Source of the DNA: Bacillota bacterium
Lineage (GTDB): Bacteria > Bacillota > Clostridia > Lachnospirales > Cellulosilyticaceae
Assembly: GCA_023412455.1 (NCBI GenBank)
Contig: JAEYNQ010000004.1
Coordinates: forward strand, 1 to 8,555
Direction: 5' to 3'
Length of the DNA stretch: 8,555 nt
The notes under the pieces are model-generated. The model was not told where the DNA came from, made no database searches, and was given only the letters and a program-made list of their open reading frames with translations. This document shows, in pieces, positions 1 through 6,060 of this stretch; the stretch's first letter is position 1; every line of letters starts with the position of its first letter. A program made the position numbers and the translations under genes.

Positions 1-52
1 AGATATCTTCTAATTGTGTTTACCCTCTATCCCACGGGATGCAACACTGTAG

Positions 53-124
53 CTGAGCTGGTAGGATTCGAACCTACGGATGCTGGAGTCAGAGTCCAGA
101 GCCTTACCGCTTGGCGACAGCTCA
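53..124 (-). tRNA. tRNA-Gln (anticodon CTG)
   Basis: The minus strand folds into a complete 72-nt cloverleaf. The 7-bp acceptor stem pairs TGAGCTG with CAGCTCA, the D stem is GCC/GGC with loop AAGCGGTAA, the anticodon stem is CTGGA/TCCAG with loop CTCTGAC, the variable loop is CATCC, and the T stem is GTAGG/CCTAC with loop TTCGAAT. The anticodon CTG reads the glutamine codon CAG. The U1-A72 pair, the stretch TCGCCAAGCGGTAAGGC and discriminator G73 are all typical of bacterial tRNA-Gln. The 3' CCA is not encoded (CTA follows G73), so it must be added after transcription. No T-rich terminator is visible in the 52 bases that remain to the left. Confidence 0.96.
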
Positions 125-130
125 TTAGGA

Positions 131-150
131 ATGCACGTTATGTCGTGCAT
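131..150 (-). repeat. Perfect inverted repeat (hairpin) in the tRNA-Gln 5' leader
   Basis: Arms ATGCACG and CGTGCAT (7 bp, perfect) flank a 6-nt loop, ACATAA on the minus strand. The repeat lies between the tRNA promoter and the mature 5' end, 6 nt from the tRNA. It would form a small hairpin in the precursor RNA. It is not followed by a T run on the minus strand, so it does not look like an intrinsic terminator for the upstream gene pair. Confidence 0.7.
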
Positions 151-155
151 TTATT

Positions 156-184
156 ATTTTATATAATTCTCATAAAAATTGCAA
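156..184 (-). promoter_or_regulatory. Promoter for tRNA-Gln
   Basis: On the minus strand a -35 box TTGCAA (179-184) is followed by exactly 17 bases and a -10 box TAAAAT (156-161). This is a good match to the housekeeping sigma-A consensus. Transcription would start near position 149, about 25 nt before the mature tRNA 5' end at 124. It lies in the 99-bp gap between the tRNA and the nucleotidyltransferase gene. Confidence 0.75.
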
Positions 185-223
185 GTCTTTTATACAAGAA
201 AGTGGGTTAAAACAAATCCAGTA

Positions 224-988
224 TTACCCTTCGTTTAGATAAACATTTTTTAGTAATTCTAGCATCTGCTCATATGTTGTTCCCTTAATACCTAAGTCTT
301 TTAAGTTTATTGATTCATCTTTGATTTTATGTAAGAAATTGCTTACATCCCCTTCTACCTTATCATTTAATATTACTTTTTCATCAGGCTGTACTACCCC
401 CAGTAACCTAAACACATCATTTTTATGTTTCTTAATATCCTTACTATCTATACTTTCTCCTTTTGCTTTACGCTCAGTCAAATCTAGCCACGCTCTTATC
501 TTCAGTAGAATGATATATGGAACATTTAAGACAGTAATATCATTTATCTGCGTATTTCCTTCTTTCAATAATTTATAGTACTCTTCATCTAATAATATTG
601 CCGATAAACTTTGTATGTTGTCTTTTCCTTCTACATGTAATGGTGCTAAATACGTATCTATATTTTTAATATACTCTGGTTTCCTACTAAATAGCTCAAT
701 CATATAAGGATAATCTGCGCTTTCAGGTTTGTCAAATCTATAAAACTGCTCTGTACCTTTTGACTTGTTAATATGCTTATAATTACCTTGTTTTATAAAG
801 CTACAAAAACAATCTATGAAATCTTCATCTAGAACTTCAATTAATACTACTATATCTAAATCCTTTGTAGCCCTAAATGCTATTCCCTGTTCTTCTAGTA
901 TCAATGAACAAGCTGTTCCACCAATAAACACATATTTTCCAGCTTGTCCTTTAAAATGCTCTTTAAACTTTTCTATTCCTTGTACCAA
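224..988 (-). CDS. Nucleotidyltransferase-fold protein, AbiEii-like (putative type IV toxin)
   Basis: A 254-aa protein with the hallmark of the AbiEii/MNT nucleotidyltransferase fold. It has a GGTA motif at residues 23-26, a two-aspartate metal site D43-x-D45 in KDLDIVV, and a plausible third acidic residue at E98 (MIELF). Further on, the segment at 157-195 (LLKIRAWLDL, then SKDIKKHKNDV) resembles the lysine and DI..H..D region of AbiEii proteins. AbiEii enzymes transfer nucleotides and act as toxins or abortive-infection effectors, and MNT-like ones modify partner proteins or tRNA; the target here is unknown. The start is a TTG at 988, supported by GGAGGA six bases upstream, and it overlaps the end of the upstream regulator gene by 16 bp, so the two are translationally linked. 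No terminator is seen before the tRNA promoter. It could instead be an uncharacterised nucleotidyltransferase without toxicity. Family call is fairly sure, function is inferred. Confidence 0.75.
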   Translation of the reverse strand: MVQGIEKFKEHFKGQAGKYVFIGGTACSLILEEQGIAFRATKDLDIVVLIEVLDEDFIDCFCSFIKQGNYKHINKSKGTEQFYRFDKPESADYPYMIELFSRKPEYIKNIDTYLAPLHVEGKDNIQSLSAILLDEEYYKLLKEGNTQINDITVLNVPYIILLKIRAWLDLTERKAKGESIDSKDIKKHKNDVFRLLGVVQPDEKVILNDKVEGDVSNFLHKIKDESINLKDLGIKGTTYEQMLELLKNVYLNEG

Positions 989-1950
989 TTAAATTCCTCC
1001 ATCATCTCTTCTATAGCTTGTTCAATACGCTCATCTTTATTAGTTATTGTACATATCATTGTTACTGGATCTACGCAATCTGTATTTGTTAATATTTTAG
1101 GATTATATTTTAATACCTGAACCTGCATATAACTTCTATCTTCATTTGCTACATCTGCTGCTATTTCGTACTCATTTAAAACTCTATTGTACTCTTCTTT
1201 ATATACAGCTCTTACTTTTCTATTAGGTGCACTAAGCATACTTTTTTCTGAAAGTGCTTCTAATCCACTTTTGAGCAATTTAACACTCTCACCAACAGCA
1301 CTGTCTACATAAACAGTCTTTAAAATAGGATTAATCAAGTACTGTTTGCCATTTTCATAGTATCTAGTTCTGTCTTGAATATAATAAATTCTCTTCCTAT
1401 TATTTGACTCTTCAAGGTAATACTGTATAAGTTTTAAATTAATTAAATCTGTTAACGCCCGTGATATGGTCATTTGAGACATATTTAACCTTACAGCTAA
1501 TTCTTTTTGGGTAATGGCATTATTCATATTATATAAACAATACAAAAATACTAATTGTGTTGTTGGTGCAAAGGCATCGATACTTTTATATGCTACTTCA
1601 TTTTTTAAACTGAGATCTATACCCATAAACGGCAAGAACATTTGCTTATTTTCTGTAATAAATGGTATTCTTTTTTCTATGAGTTTTTTTCTCTTGTATA
1701 ATGTTAAATTCATCTCTACTAAAATTGCTTTTAGCTGGGTTTTCTCTTGAATAAGCATCAATTGTCTTTGCAGTATATCTATTGACATTTCTTCTCTAGG
1801 TTTTACTAATAGGAATTTTTTACCTAAAAACTCAAAGTTGTAGAAGAAATAACTGTTTTTTATTATAATACTCAATTTATTAGGTATATACTTTTCTATA
1901 CTTATATCTTCATCTATGAAGTTTCTTAAATACTTCTTCAATTGCTCCAT
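973..1950 (-). CDS. Winged-helix regulator, putative antitoxin partner of an AbiE-like pair
   Basis: A 325-aa protein with three apparent parts. The N-terminal about 125 residues have no motif I can name; they include the segment RIPFITENKQMFLPFMGIDL (94-113). A MarR-like winged helix-turn-helix follows at about 131-192, with the helix-turn-helix ITQKELAVRLNMSQMTISRA at 146-165 and a basic wing NNRKRIYYI at 183-191. The C-terminal domain ends in a conserved-looking acidic helix (304-319). The start is ATG 1950 with GGGGTG five bases upstream. It is the first gene of a two-gene unit with the nucleotidyltransferase, matching AbiEi-AbiEii order (regulator/antitoxin first). Known AbiEi antitoxins carry the winged helix at the N-terminus and bind repeats in their own promoter; here the winged helix is central, so direct homology is uncertain. 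The repeat-rich region just upstream fits autoregulation. DNA binding is well supported, antitoxin role is inferred. Confidence 0.7.
   Translation of the reverse strand: MEQLKKYLRNFIDEDISIEKYIPNKLSIIIKNSYFFYNFEFLGKKFLLVKPREEMSIDILQRQLMLIQEKTQLKAILVEMNLTLYKRKKLIEKRIPFITENKQMFLPFMGIDLSLKNEVAYKSIDAFAPTTQLVFLYCLYNMNNAITQKELAVRLNMSQMTISRALTDLINLKLIQYYLEESNNRKRIYYIQDRTRYYENGKQYLINPILKTVYVDSAVGESVKLLKSGLEALSEKSMLSAPNRKVRAVYKEEYNRVLNEYEIAADVANEDRSYMQVQVLKYNPKILTNTDCVDPVTMICTITNKDERIEQAIEEMMEEFNWYKE
995..1000 (-). promoter_or_regulatory. Ribosome binding site fixing the TTG start of the nucleotidyltransferase
   Basis: GGAGGA on the minus strand lies six bases (ATTTAA) before the TTG at 988, inside the last codons of the winged-helix gene. 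No ATG occurs nearby in the correct frame, so this site decides the start and explains the 16-bp overlap. Confidence 0.75.
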
Positions 1951-1981
1951 TACATCACCCCATTATAACACTATAATATAC

Positions 1982-2010
1982 ATTATATCATTAACATGTT
2001 ACAAATAAAA
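1982..2010 (-). promoter_or_regulatory. Extended -10 promoter of the AbiE-like pair
   Basis: The minus strand shows TGATATAAT (1982-1990), a consensus -10 TATAAT preceded by the TG of an extended -10. The best -35 at 17-bp spacing is a poor TTTTAT (2005-2010). A second extended -10, TGTTATAAT (1962-1970), lies closer to the gene, but a start from it would leave almost no room before the ribosome binding site. A weaker, more distant option is TTGGCT (2131-2136) with TATTAA (2107-2112) at 18-bp spacing. The spacer of the favoured promoter contains the palindrome at 1992-2001, so a protein bound there would block polymerase. Confidence 0.55.
1992..2001. promoter_or_regulatory. Palindromic operator candidate TAACATGTTA
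   Basis: A perfect 10-bp palindrome, TAACATGTTA, sits between the -35 and -10 positions of the predicted promoter. Its half-site ATGTTA recurs several times further upstream. Position and symmetry suit a dimeric winged-helix repressor; the likely binder is the first gene of the pair. Binding is inferred. Confidence 0.5.
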
Positions 2011-2105
2011 TATTCATGTTAAATATATTAATTTAAATATGTTATCAAACATTTTTCTGATTTAACTCATAAATGTTATAATTAAAATATTCATGTTAAA
2101 TATAT
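1996..2105. repeat. Imperfect 33-bp direct repeat and ATGTTA array upstream of the AbiE-like pair
   Basis: Positions 1996-2028 and 2073-2105 are 33-bp direct repeats with two mismatches, starting 77 bp apart. The last 22 bp (2007-2028 and 2084-2105) are identical. Each unit holds two ATGTTA elements 20 bp apart, about two helical turns. Counting all copies, NATGTTA occurs at 1995, 2015, 2038, 2072, 2092 and 2103 in the same orientation. A further inverted pair, ATGTT-ATCA-AACAT, lies at 2039-2052. The pattern looks like a multi-site operator. The region is very AT-rich, which lowers confidence in individual copies but not in the 22-bp identity. Confidence 0.65.
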
Positions 2106-2189
2106 GTTAATACATAGACTATTTATCAAAAGCCAACCTTTCATACAATACTACTATCTTTAACACTTCTAACTTTTTTGTACAACAAC

Positions 2190-2222
2190 AAAGACTTGTA
2201 AACTTAATGCTTATAAGTCTTT
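2190..2222 (-). terminator. Probable intrinsic terminator of the pilus operon
   Basis: About 20 bp past the pilT stop, the minus strand reads AAAGACTTATAA, a 9-nt loop, then TTACAAGTCTTT. This is a 12-bp stem with one A/C mismatch and a perfect outer 8 bp. A T-rich tail, TTTGTTGTTGT, follows. The stem is low in GC and the tail is interrupted by G, so it may be weak. From the other strand the mismatch becomes a G-U pair and the following sequence is also T-rich, so it may work in both directions. The remaining bases to about 2110 hold nothing else I can recognise. Confidence 0.55.
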
Positions 2223-2242
2223 ATAGTATTTCCTTTTACAGC

Positions 2243-3301
2243 TTATCCTCTCATCTTCTTGCCCATTGCTTCGTGATTTATGCTATAGGCTATGGCATTA
2301 TCTGCTGTTATTTTACCCTCCTGATAAAGCTTAATGATACTACTATCCATATTACACATTCCTTCATCTTTTGCTGCAAAAACGACTGAATCTATTTGAT
2401 GCATTTTAGATTCTCTAATCATATTGCGTATCGCACTATTCACAAATACTACCTCAAAAACAGGTAATACTCCTCCATCTTTTCCTGGTATAAGCTGTTG
2501 TGAAACAATGGCTTGTAAAACCATGGAAAGTTGGGTCCTAATCTGCTGTTGTTGATTAGCCGGAAAAACATCTATGATGCGATCTACTGTATTGGCTGCT
2601 CCTAATGTATGGAGTGTGCCTAGTACGAGCTGACCTGTCTCTGCCGCTGTCATGGCAATATGAATCGTTTCAAAATCCCTCATTTCCCCTAACAAGATAA
2701 CATCGGGTGCCTCTCTAAGGGCTGCCCTTAAGCCTTGTACATAGCTTGTTGTATCTGTTCCTATTTCCCTCTGGCTTACAATACTTTTAGCATGCTTGTG
2801 AATAAATTCTATAGGATCTTCTAATGTGATAATATGACTTGCCCTTGTCTTATTGATCTGATTAATGATACAAGAAAGGGTCGTTGACTTCCCACTCCCT
2901 GCAGGTCCCGTTACAAGCACAAGGCCCTTCGTTCTCTTGTATAAATCAATGACTTGCTTAGGGATGCCTAATGTTTCAATATTGGGGAGCTCAAACTGAA
3001 CGACTCTGATAACTGCAGCTTGTGAACCTCTTTGTTTATAAGTATTTACTCTAAAGCGCCCTACCTGTGGAATAGAAAATGAAAAATCATCATCCCCCTT
3101 TTCTGATAAATTCCTTGTGTCACGGTTGGCAAGTACATAAATAGCCTCAATAAGTTCCATTGTCTTTTCAGGCATTAACCTATTCGTATCTCTTAAACCA
3201 ATTTTACCTCTGATTTTATAAGCAAGTGGTACGCCTGCCACCACAAATATGTCTGTTACATCCTGTTCTATTGCTTCTCTAAAAAGCTCTTTTGCATCCA
3301 T
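2243..3301 (-). CDS. pilT: Type IV pilus retraction ATPase PilT
   Basis: A 352-aa hexameric secretion ATPase that powers depolymerisation of pili from the cytoplasmic side of the inner membrane platform. All family boxes are visible: Walker A GPAGSGKST (132-140), the Asp box TLEDPIEF (159-166) with catalytic glutamate, Walker B PDVILLGEMRD (199-209), and the His box ending GTLHTLGAANTVDRIIDVFP (228-247). The PilT-specific AIRNMIRE (290-297), close to the AIRNLIRE motif needed for retraction, separates it from PilB. It also lacks PilB's C-terminal zinc-binding cysteines, and its length is normal for PilT. One oddity is that the first histidine of the usual TGH in the His box is glutamine (TGQ, 222-224). 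ATG 3301 is preceded by AGGAGGT at ideal spacing, 11 bp after the previous gene. It is the last gene of the operon. It could serve a related DNA-uptake or secretion machine. Confidence 0.95.
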   Translation of the reverse strand: MDAKELFREAIEQDVTDIFVVAGVPLAYKIRGKIGLRDTNRLMPEKTMELIEAIYVLANRDTRNLSEKGDDDFSFSIPQVGRFRVNTYKQRGSQAAVIRVVQFELPNIETLGIPKQVIDLYKRTKGLVLVTGPAGSGKSTTLSCIINQINKTRASHIITLEDPIEFIHKHAKSIVSQREIGTDTTSYVQGLRAALREAPDVILLGEMRDFETIHIAMTAAETGQLVLGTLHTLGAANTVDRIIDVFPANQQQQIRTQLSMVLQAIVSQQLIPGKDGGVLPVFEVVFVNSAIRNMIRESKMHQIDSVVFAAKDEGMCNMDSSIIKLYQEGKITADNAIAYSINHEAMGKKMRG

Positions 3302-3312
3302 TTTCTTACCTC

Positions 3313-3744
3313 CTAATCCTGTACACTTATCTCACCAAAGCCTAGTCCATCCTCCTCAAGTTGCCATTCTCCAATATTTTGAACATGCCAATCTGTCTTT
3401 TTATATTCCATGATCCCCCTTTTTTTACTTACTTCTACCTCTACACATAGTTTCTGCTTTTCTCCCATTGGCACTTCATAAGTGACTTTAAAGGGGGCAT
3501 TTCCCTTGCTTTCTCTAAACGGATCATTGGCTATCTCTTCCACACTCCATACTAACTGCTCCTCTGCCTGACAATCCGCTTCATAAAATAACTTGACATT
3601 CTCCCCTACCTTTTGTGCTAATCTGTAATCTGCTTGAGCTGTTTCTAGTGCCAATACGCCTAAGGTGACAAGTGCCAATACTACAAAAATCATAATCATT
3701 GTGGAGGTCCCTATACCTATAGCCATCTTCATCTTTCTTTTCAT
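3313..3744 (-). CDS. Small single-pass membrane protein of the clostridial pilus cluster
   Basis: A 143-aa protein with a basic N-terminus (MKRKMKM), then one hydrophobic segment at about 13-33 that begins GIGTSTMIMIF, then a predicted extracytoplasmic domain containing two cysteines (C58, C100) that could pair. From memory, short proteins with this GIG(T)-hydrophobic-ADY pattern recur beside GspF/PilC genes in Clostridia without an assigned function. It lacks the glutamate-5 of a classical pilin, so it may be a PilX-like accessory or a minor-pilin analogue, not a processed pilin. Its ATG overlaps the stop of the upstream pilin-like gene (ATGA), which indicates translational coupling, and GGGAG precedes it. 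Confidence is high that it is a real gene of the machine, low for its role. Confidence 0.8.
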   Translation of the reverse strand: MKRKMKMAIGIGTSTMIMIFVVLALVTLGVLALETAQADYRLAQKVGENVKLFYEADCQAEEQLVWSVEEIANDPFRESKGNAPFKVTYEVPMGEKQKLCVEVEVSKKRGIMEYKKTDWHVQNIGEWQLEEDGLGFGEISVQD

Positions 3745-4202
3745 ACCCCAGCTCCCTTTTCTCTATGGATATAATATTTTTTTACTTGTATATTATAAAT
3801 AGGCCCCTCTTTGTTTTTAATATTAATATGACTATCTATACACTCCCCACTTTGTAAAGCTTCTATCTGGGTTAAGACCTCTACCACATAACCCCCTTCT
3901 ACTTCCCAAGGTTGTAATTGCCATTTTTCATCATAATAAAAATAAATAGCTTCTTCTTTTTCTATGCCACCTAATGCCATGAGATGTTGTTTATAGTCTT
4001 CTTTGGAGTAACTTGCTTTTACATACTCTGCTAAAGTTTGTGCTTTTGCCACAGCTTCTGTTAAATCAGAGGCCTTTTGCCTTAAGCTATGGGCAGCTTC
4101 AAAAACCTCAGTAGTAATAGCAAGGGTCAACGAAAAAAAGAGTATAACAATCATTAATTCTACTAAAAAAGCTCTTAAATGAGATACCCTACTACTCTCC
4201 AT
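3741..4202 (-). CDS. Minor pilin-like protein with atypical prepilin leader
   Basis: A 153-aa protein with a short leader, MESSRVSHLRA, followed by FLVELMIVILFFSLTLAITT (12-31) and an amphipathic helix, the layout of a type IV pilin or pseudopilin N-terminus. A normal leader reads G-F-T-L-V-E with glutamate at mature position 5. Here Ala11 replaces Gly, and with cleavage after it the glutamate (E15) falls at position 4. Either cleavage is shifted or the protein stays uncleaved as a membrane-anchored initiator or minor subunit. The C-terminal part is a soluble domain rich in Tyr and Trp. Similar F-L-x-E-L proteins accompany PilC in Clostridia (family recollection). ATG 4202 follows AAGGAG at six bases, 15 bp after the preceding gene, and its stop overlaps the next gene by 4 bp. 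Confidence 0.8.
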   Translation of the reverse strand: MESSRVSHLRAFLVELMIVILFFSLTLAITTEVFEAAHSLRQKASDLTEAVAKAQTLAEYVKASYSKEDYKQHLMALGGIEKEEAIYFYYDEKWQLQPWEVEGGYVVEVLTQIEALQSGECIDSHINIKNKEGPIYNIQVKKYYIHREKGAGV

Positions 4203-4217
4203 GTCTTTCTCCTTTTA

Positions 4218-4709
4218 CTATCTTACCTTACTCCTTAAACATAATGATATTTCCAGTTCTTTACCTGCTTTATCTTTTACTCTAACGTTTATCATTTGAT
4301 TTTCTAATTGTTGTATTTTTAAGTCATGTACTTCCATAATACGCATTCCATCTGATAAATTAATCCTTGTTCCTTTTTCTATAAAAGCTTCATAAAGGGC
4401 TCCTTTATAATTATAAATCCACGTTTCATATTGGGTTCCCCCTACATCTTCCATGAGAACTAAAACATTTTGTCCTTCTTTTTGAGCAAGCTCTATCTTC
4501 CCCTCTTGATCATTTTGCCTAAGCTTAGTTGCTATATAGAGAAGAGGTGTACTTCTTTCAAAATGACTTTCCCTATCTTGTACAATCTTCTCATAACTAT
4601 CAGCGCCTAATTTGACCACTATAAAGGAAGTACTTACAAATAGAAGAAGGATTACTAACATAAGTAATGTTTCAGAAGTGTACTCATTCAATCTATATTT
4701 GATCTTCAC
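4218..4709 (-). CDS. DUF4860-like membrane-anchored pilus accessory protein
   Basis: A 163-aa protein with a 13-residue cytoplasmic tail, a transmembrane helix at about 14-34 (LLMLVILLLFVSTSFIVVKL) and an extracytoplasmic domain. The domain has features I associate with DUF4860: RSTPLLYIATKLRQND near 52-67, then a Y-E-T-W-I-Y strand pair, GALYEAFIEKG (102-112) and a closing V-R-V-K-D-K-A-G-K-E strand. DUF4860 has no known biochemical role but sits in clostridial type IV pilus clusters and has pilin-like topology. The start is GTG 4709, backed by GAGGAG seven bases upstream, and it overlaps the stop of the preceding gene by 4 bp (GTGA). The DUF name is from recall and not checked by a profile search. 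Confidence 0.75.
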   Translation of the reverse strand: MKIKYRLNEYTSETLLMLVILLLFVSTSFIVVKLGADSYEKIVQDRESHFERSTPLLYIATKLRQNDQEGKIELAQKEGQNVLVLMEDVGGTQYETWIYNYKGALYEAFIEKGTRINLSDGMRIMEVHDLKIQQLENQMINVRVKDKAGKELEISLCLRSKVR

Positions 4710-5026
4710 TCTTTTTCTCCTCTCCCTCTTACTAATACAGTGATGTCTGGCATAATATTGGAGGCAAATATTTCATAGTGTACAATGTATTTAGGAGTAT
4801 CCATCCTAATGCCGTAATTATCTTTTATATATTCTATATCCTTAGGATACCTCCCTTCTATGGCATAGCATTGTATGACTGCTCTTCGAATAGCCTGCTC
4901 TAATGTGTCTAGTCCCTTATCTTCCACCCTTTCTGCTGTACCTTGTACACCTCTCCAAACGAGACCTGTGATGATAAGTAAAAATAATATGCCCCCTATT
5001 CCTTGCTCTAAGTAATATCGCTTCAT
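4706..5026 (-). CDS. Small pilin-like membrane protein directly after pilC
   Basis: A 106-aa protein with an N-terminal hydrophobic helix at about 10-25 and a compact globular part. The part includes AIRRAVIQCYAIEGRYPKDI (45-64), then YGIRMDTPKYIVHYEIFASN (71-90). The tyrosine-rich GxYP motif followed by a short beta strand recalls the small type II secretion pseudopilin fold, where a long helix leads into E-G-x-Y-P. No prepilin cleavage motif (G-F-x-x-x-E) is present, so it is not an obvious substrate for prepilin peptidase. The ribosome binding site AAAGGAG overlaps the pilC stop codon, 11 bp before ATG 5026. I recall the same short family beside GspF genes in other Clostridia, without a named function. 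Confidence 0.8.
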   Translation of the reverse strand: MKRYYLEQGIGGILFLLIITGLVWRGVQGTAERVEDKGLDTLEQAIRRAVIQCYAIEGRYPKDIEYIKDNYGIRMDTPKYIVHYEIFASNIMPDITVLVRGRGEKE

Positions 5027-5037
5027 AGACTTCTCCT

Positions 5038-6054
5038 TTAACCTATTGATGCCATAATGCCCATTAATGGCAGCATAACAGATAATAAAACACTTCCTAT
5101 CACTACTGCTAAAAATCCTACTAAAAGAGGTTCTATGAGAGAAACTAGCTTAGTAAGCGCTTCCTGCACTTCCTCATCATACTGATTGGCTACTTGTGCC
5201 ATTACTTCGTCTAAAGTCCCCGTCCGTAAACCTATACTTAACTTCCTAATCGTAAGGTTCGAAAAAAATTCGCCTTCTCTCAGGGCTTCTATAAACCCTT
5301 TTCCACTCTCCATAAGCGCCATACTTTTTTCACCTTTTATTTTTATTTTCTTATTTTCAATGGCTACTAATGCTATTTTTAACGCTTCCTCTGTATCCAT
5401 CCCACTTGCTAACATTAAAGAAAGAGCAGAAACAAAACGTGAAATAGCTATCTTTTCTGTCACTTTTAAGCGATGAATTAAATTTTTGATGAAAAGAGTT
5501 CCTTTCTGAGTCTTTAACAAGAGAGTAAAACTTAAGAGAATAATCCCCATTATGCCTACTACCCCATAAATATATTGACTAAGTAATTGACCAAACTGTA
5601 TAAAATAATAGGCAAGTCCAACCAAGCTCCCCCCTAAGGAATGAAAGACCTTTTCAAAAATAGGGAGTACCTTTATAGAAAGAAAAAGCATGACCCAAAA
5701 CATCATAAAACAAAGTAAAAGTGGATAAAAAACAGCTCCTCTAATACTTTGGCGCAGTTGGTCTTCTCGATCATAATAGTGTCCCAGTGCCCCCATAACC
5801 TCTTCCATTCTCCCCGATAAGCTTCCTACCTCCACCATATGAACCATATAGCTCGGAAAACTTCCTTCTTCTTTTAAAGCATCATGTAGGGTTCTTCCCT
5901 CTTCTAAATATTTCTCTATTTGTTTAAAATGGTTTGCTAATGGGTCATCCTCTATATCTTCTGCAATCATCCCTACACCCTCTGATAGAGTGATCCCTGC
6001 CTTTAAAATCATTTTTACTTGAGTACAAAAAATGGCTAATTCCTTTTCTCGCAT
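5038..6054 (-). CDS. pilC: Type IV pilus inner-membrane platform protein PilC (GspF family)
   Basis: A 338-aa polytopic protein that forms the membrane platform coupling the assembly and retraction ATPases to the growing pilus. Two GspF repeats are visible. The first is at about 3-105, ending HMVEVGSLSGRMEEVM; the second, at about 205-305, contains the matching IGLRTGTLDEVM (274-285). Three transmembrane helices fall near 107-130, 163-181 and 305-332, the usual F-family topology. PilC in Gram-negatives is about 400 aa; about 340-350 aa is common in Clostridia, so it looks complete. I place the start at ATG 6054 (MREKELAIFC) because GGAGGTG lies exactly six bases upstream. An in-frame ATG at 6069 would add five residues but has no ribosome binding site, although it forms a TAATG overlap with the sortase stop. 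Confidence 0.93.
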   Translation of the reverse strand: MREKELAIFCTQVKMILKAGITLSEGVGMIAEDIEDDPLANHFKQIEKYLEEGRTLHDALKEEGSFPSYMVHMVEVGSLSGRMEEVMGALGHYYDREDQLRQSIRGAVFYPLLLCFMMFWVMLFLSIKVLPIFEKVFHSLGGSLVGLAYYFIQFGQLLSQYIYGVVGIMGIILLSFTLLLKTQKGTLFIKNLIHRLKVTEKIAISRFVSALSLMLASGMDTEEALKIALVAIENKKIKIKGEKSMALMESGKGFIEALREGEFFSNLTIRKLSIGLRTGTLDEVMAQVANQYDEEVQEALTKLVSLIEPLLVGFLAVVIGSVLLSVMLPLMGIMASIG

Positions 6055-6060
6055 TATTCC

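Noticed and set aside
1..52. A second tRNA or a terminator left of tRNA-Gln
   Set aside because: No T-arm GTTCGA-type sequence and no stem followed by a T run on the minus strand; ATCCC-GT-GGGAT has too short a loop.
131..150. Hairpin as terminator of the AbiE-like pair
   Set aside because: No T run follows on the minus strand, and it lies downstream of the tRNA promoter, so termination there would silence the tRNA.
16..210. Plus-strand open frame across the tRNA
   Set aside because: It runs antisense through the tRNA-Gln and its promoter; no ribosome binding site and no protein-like composition.
321..578. Plus-strand open frame opposite the nucleotidyltransferase
   Set aside because: Antisense shadow of a well-supported gene, Ser/Leu/Phe-rich as expected from the complement of Lys/Glu-rich coding DNA. 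The same applies to plus-strand frames at 1514-1750, 2207-2389, 5186-5476, 6469-6651 and 8025-8210.
2007..2105. 22-bp identical repeats as a mini CRISPR or as attachment sites
   Set aside because: Only two copies, extremely AT-rich, no cas or integrase gene nearby, and they overlap a promoter with recurring ATGTTA half-sites; an operator explains them better.
2243..3301. The ATPase being PilB or GspE
   Set aside because: It lacks the zinc-binding cysteines and long N-terminal domain of PilB/GspE and carries the PilT-type AIRNMIRE motif.
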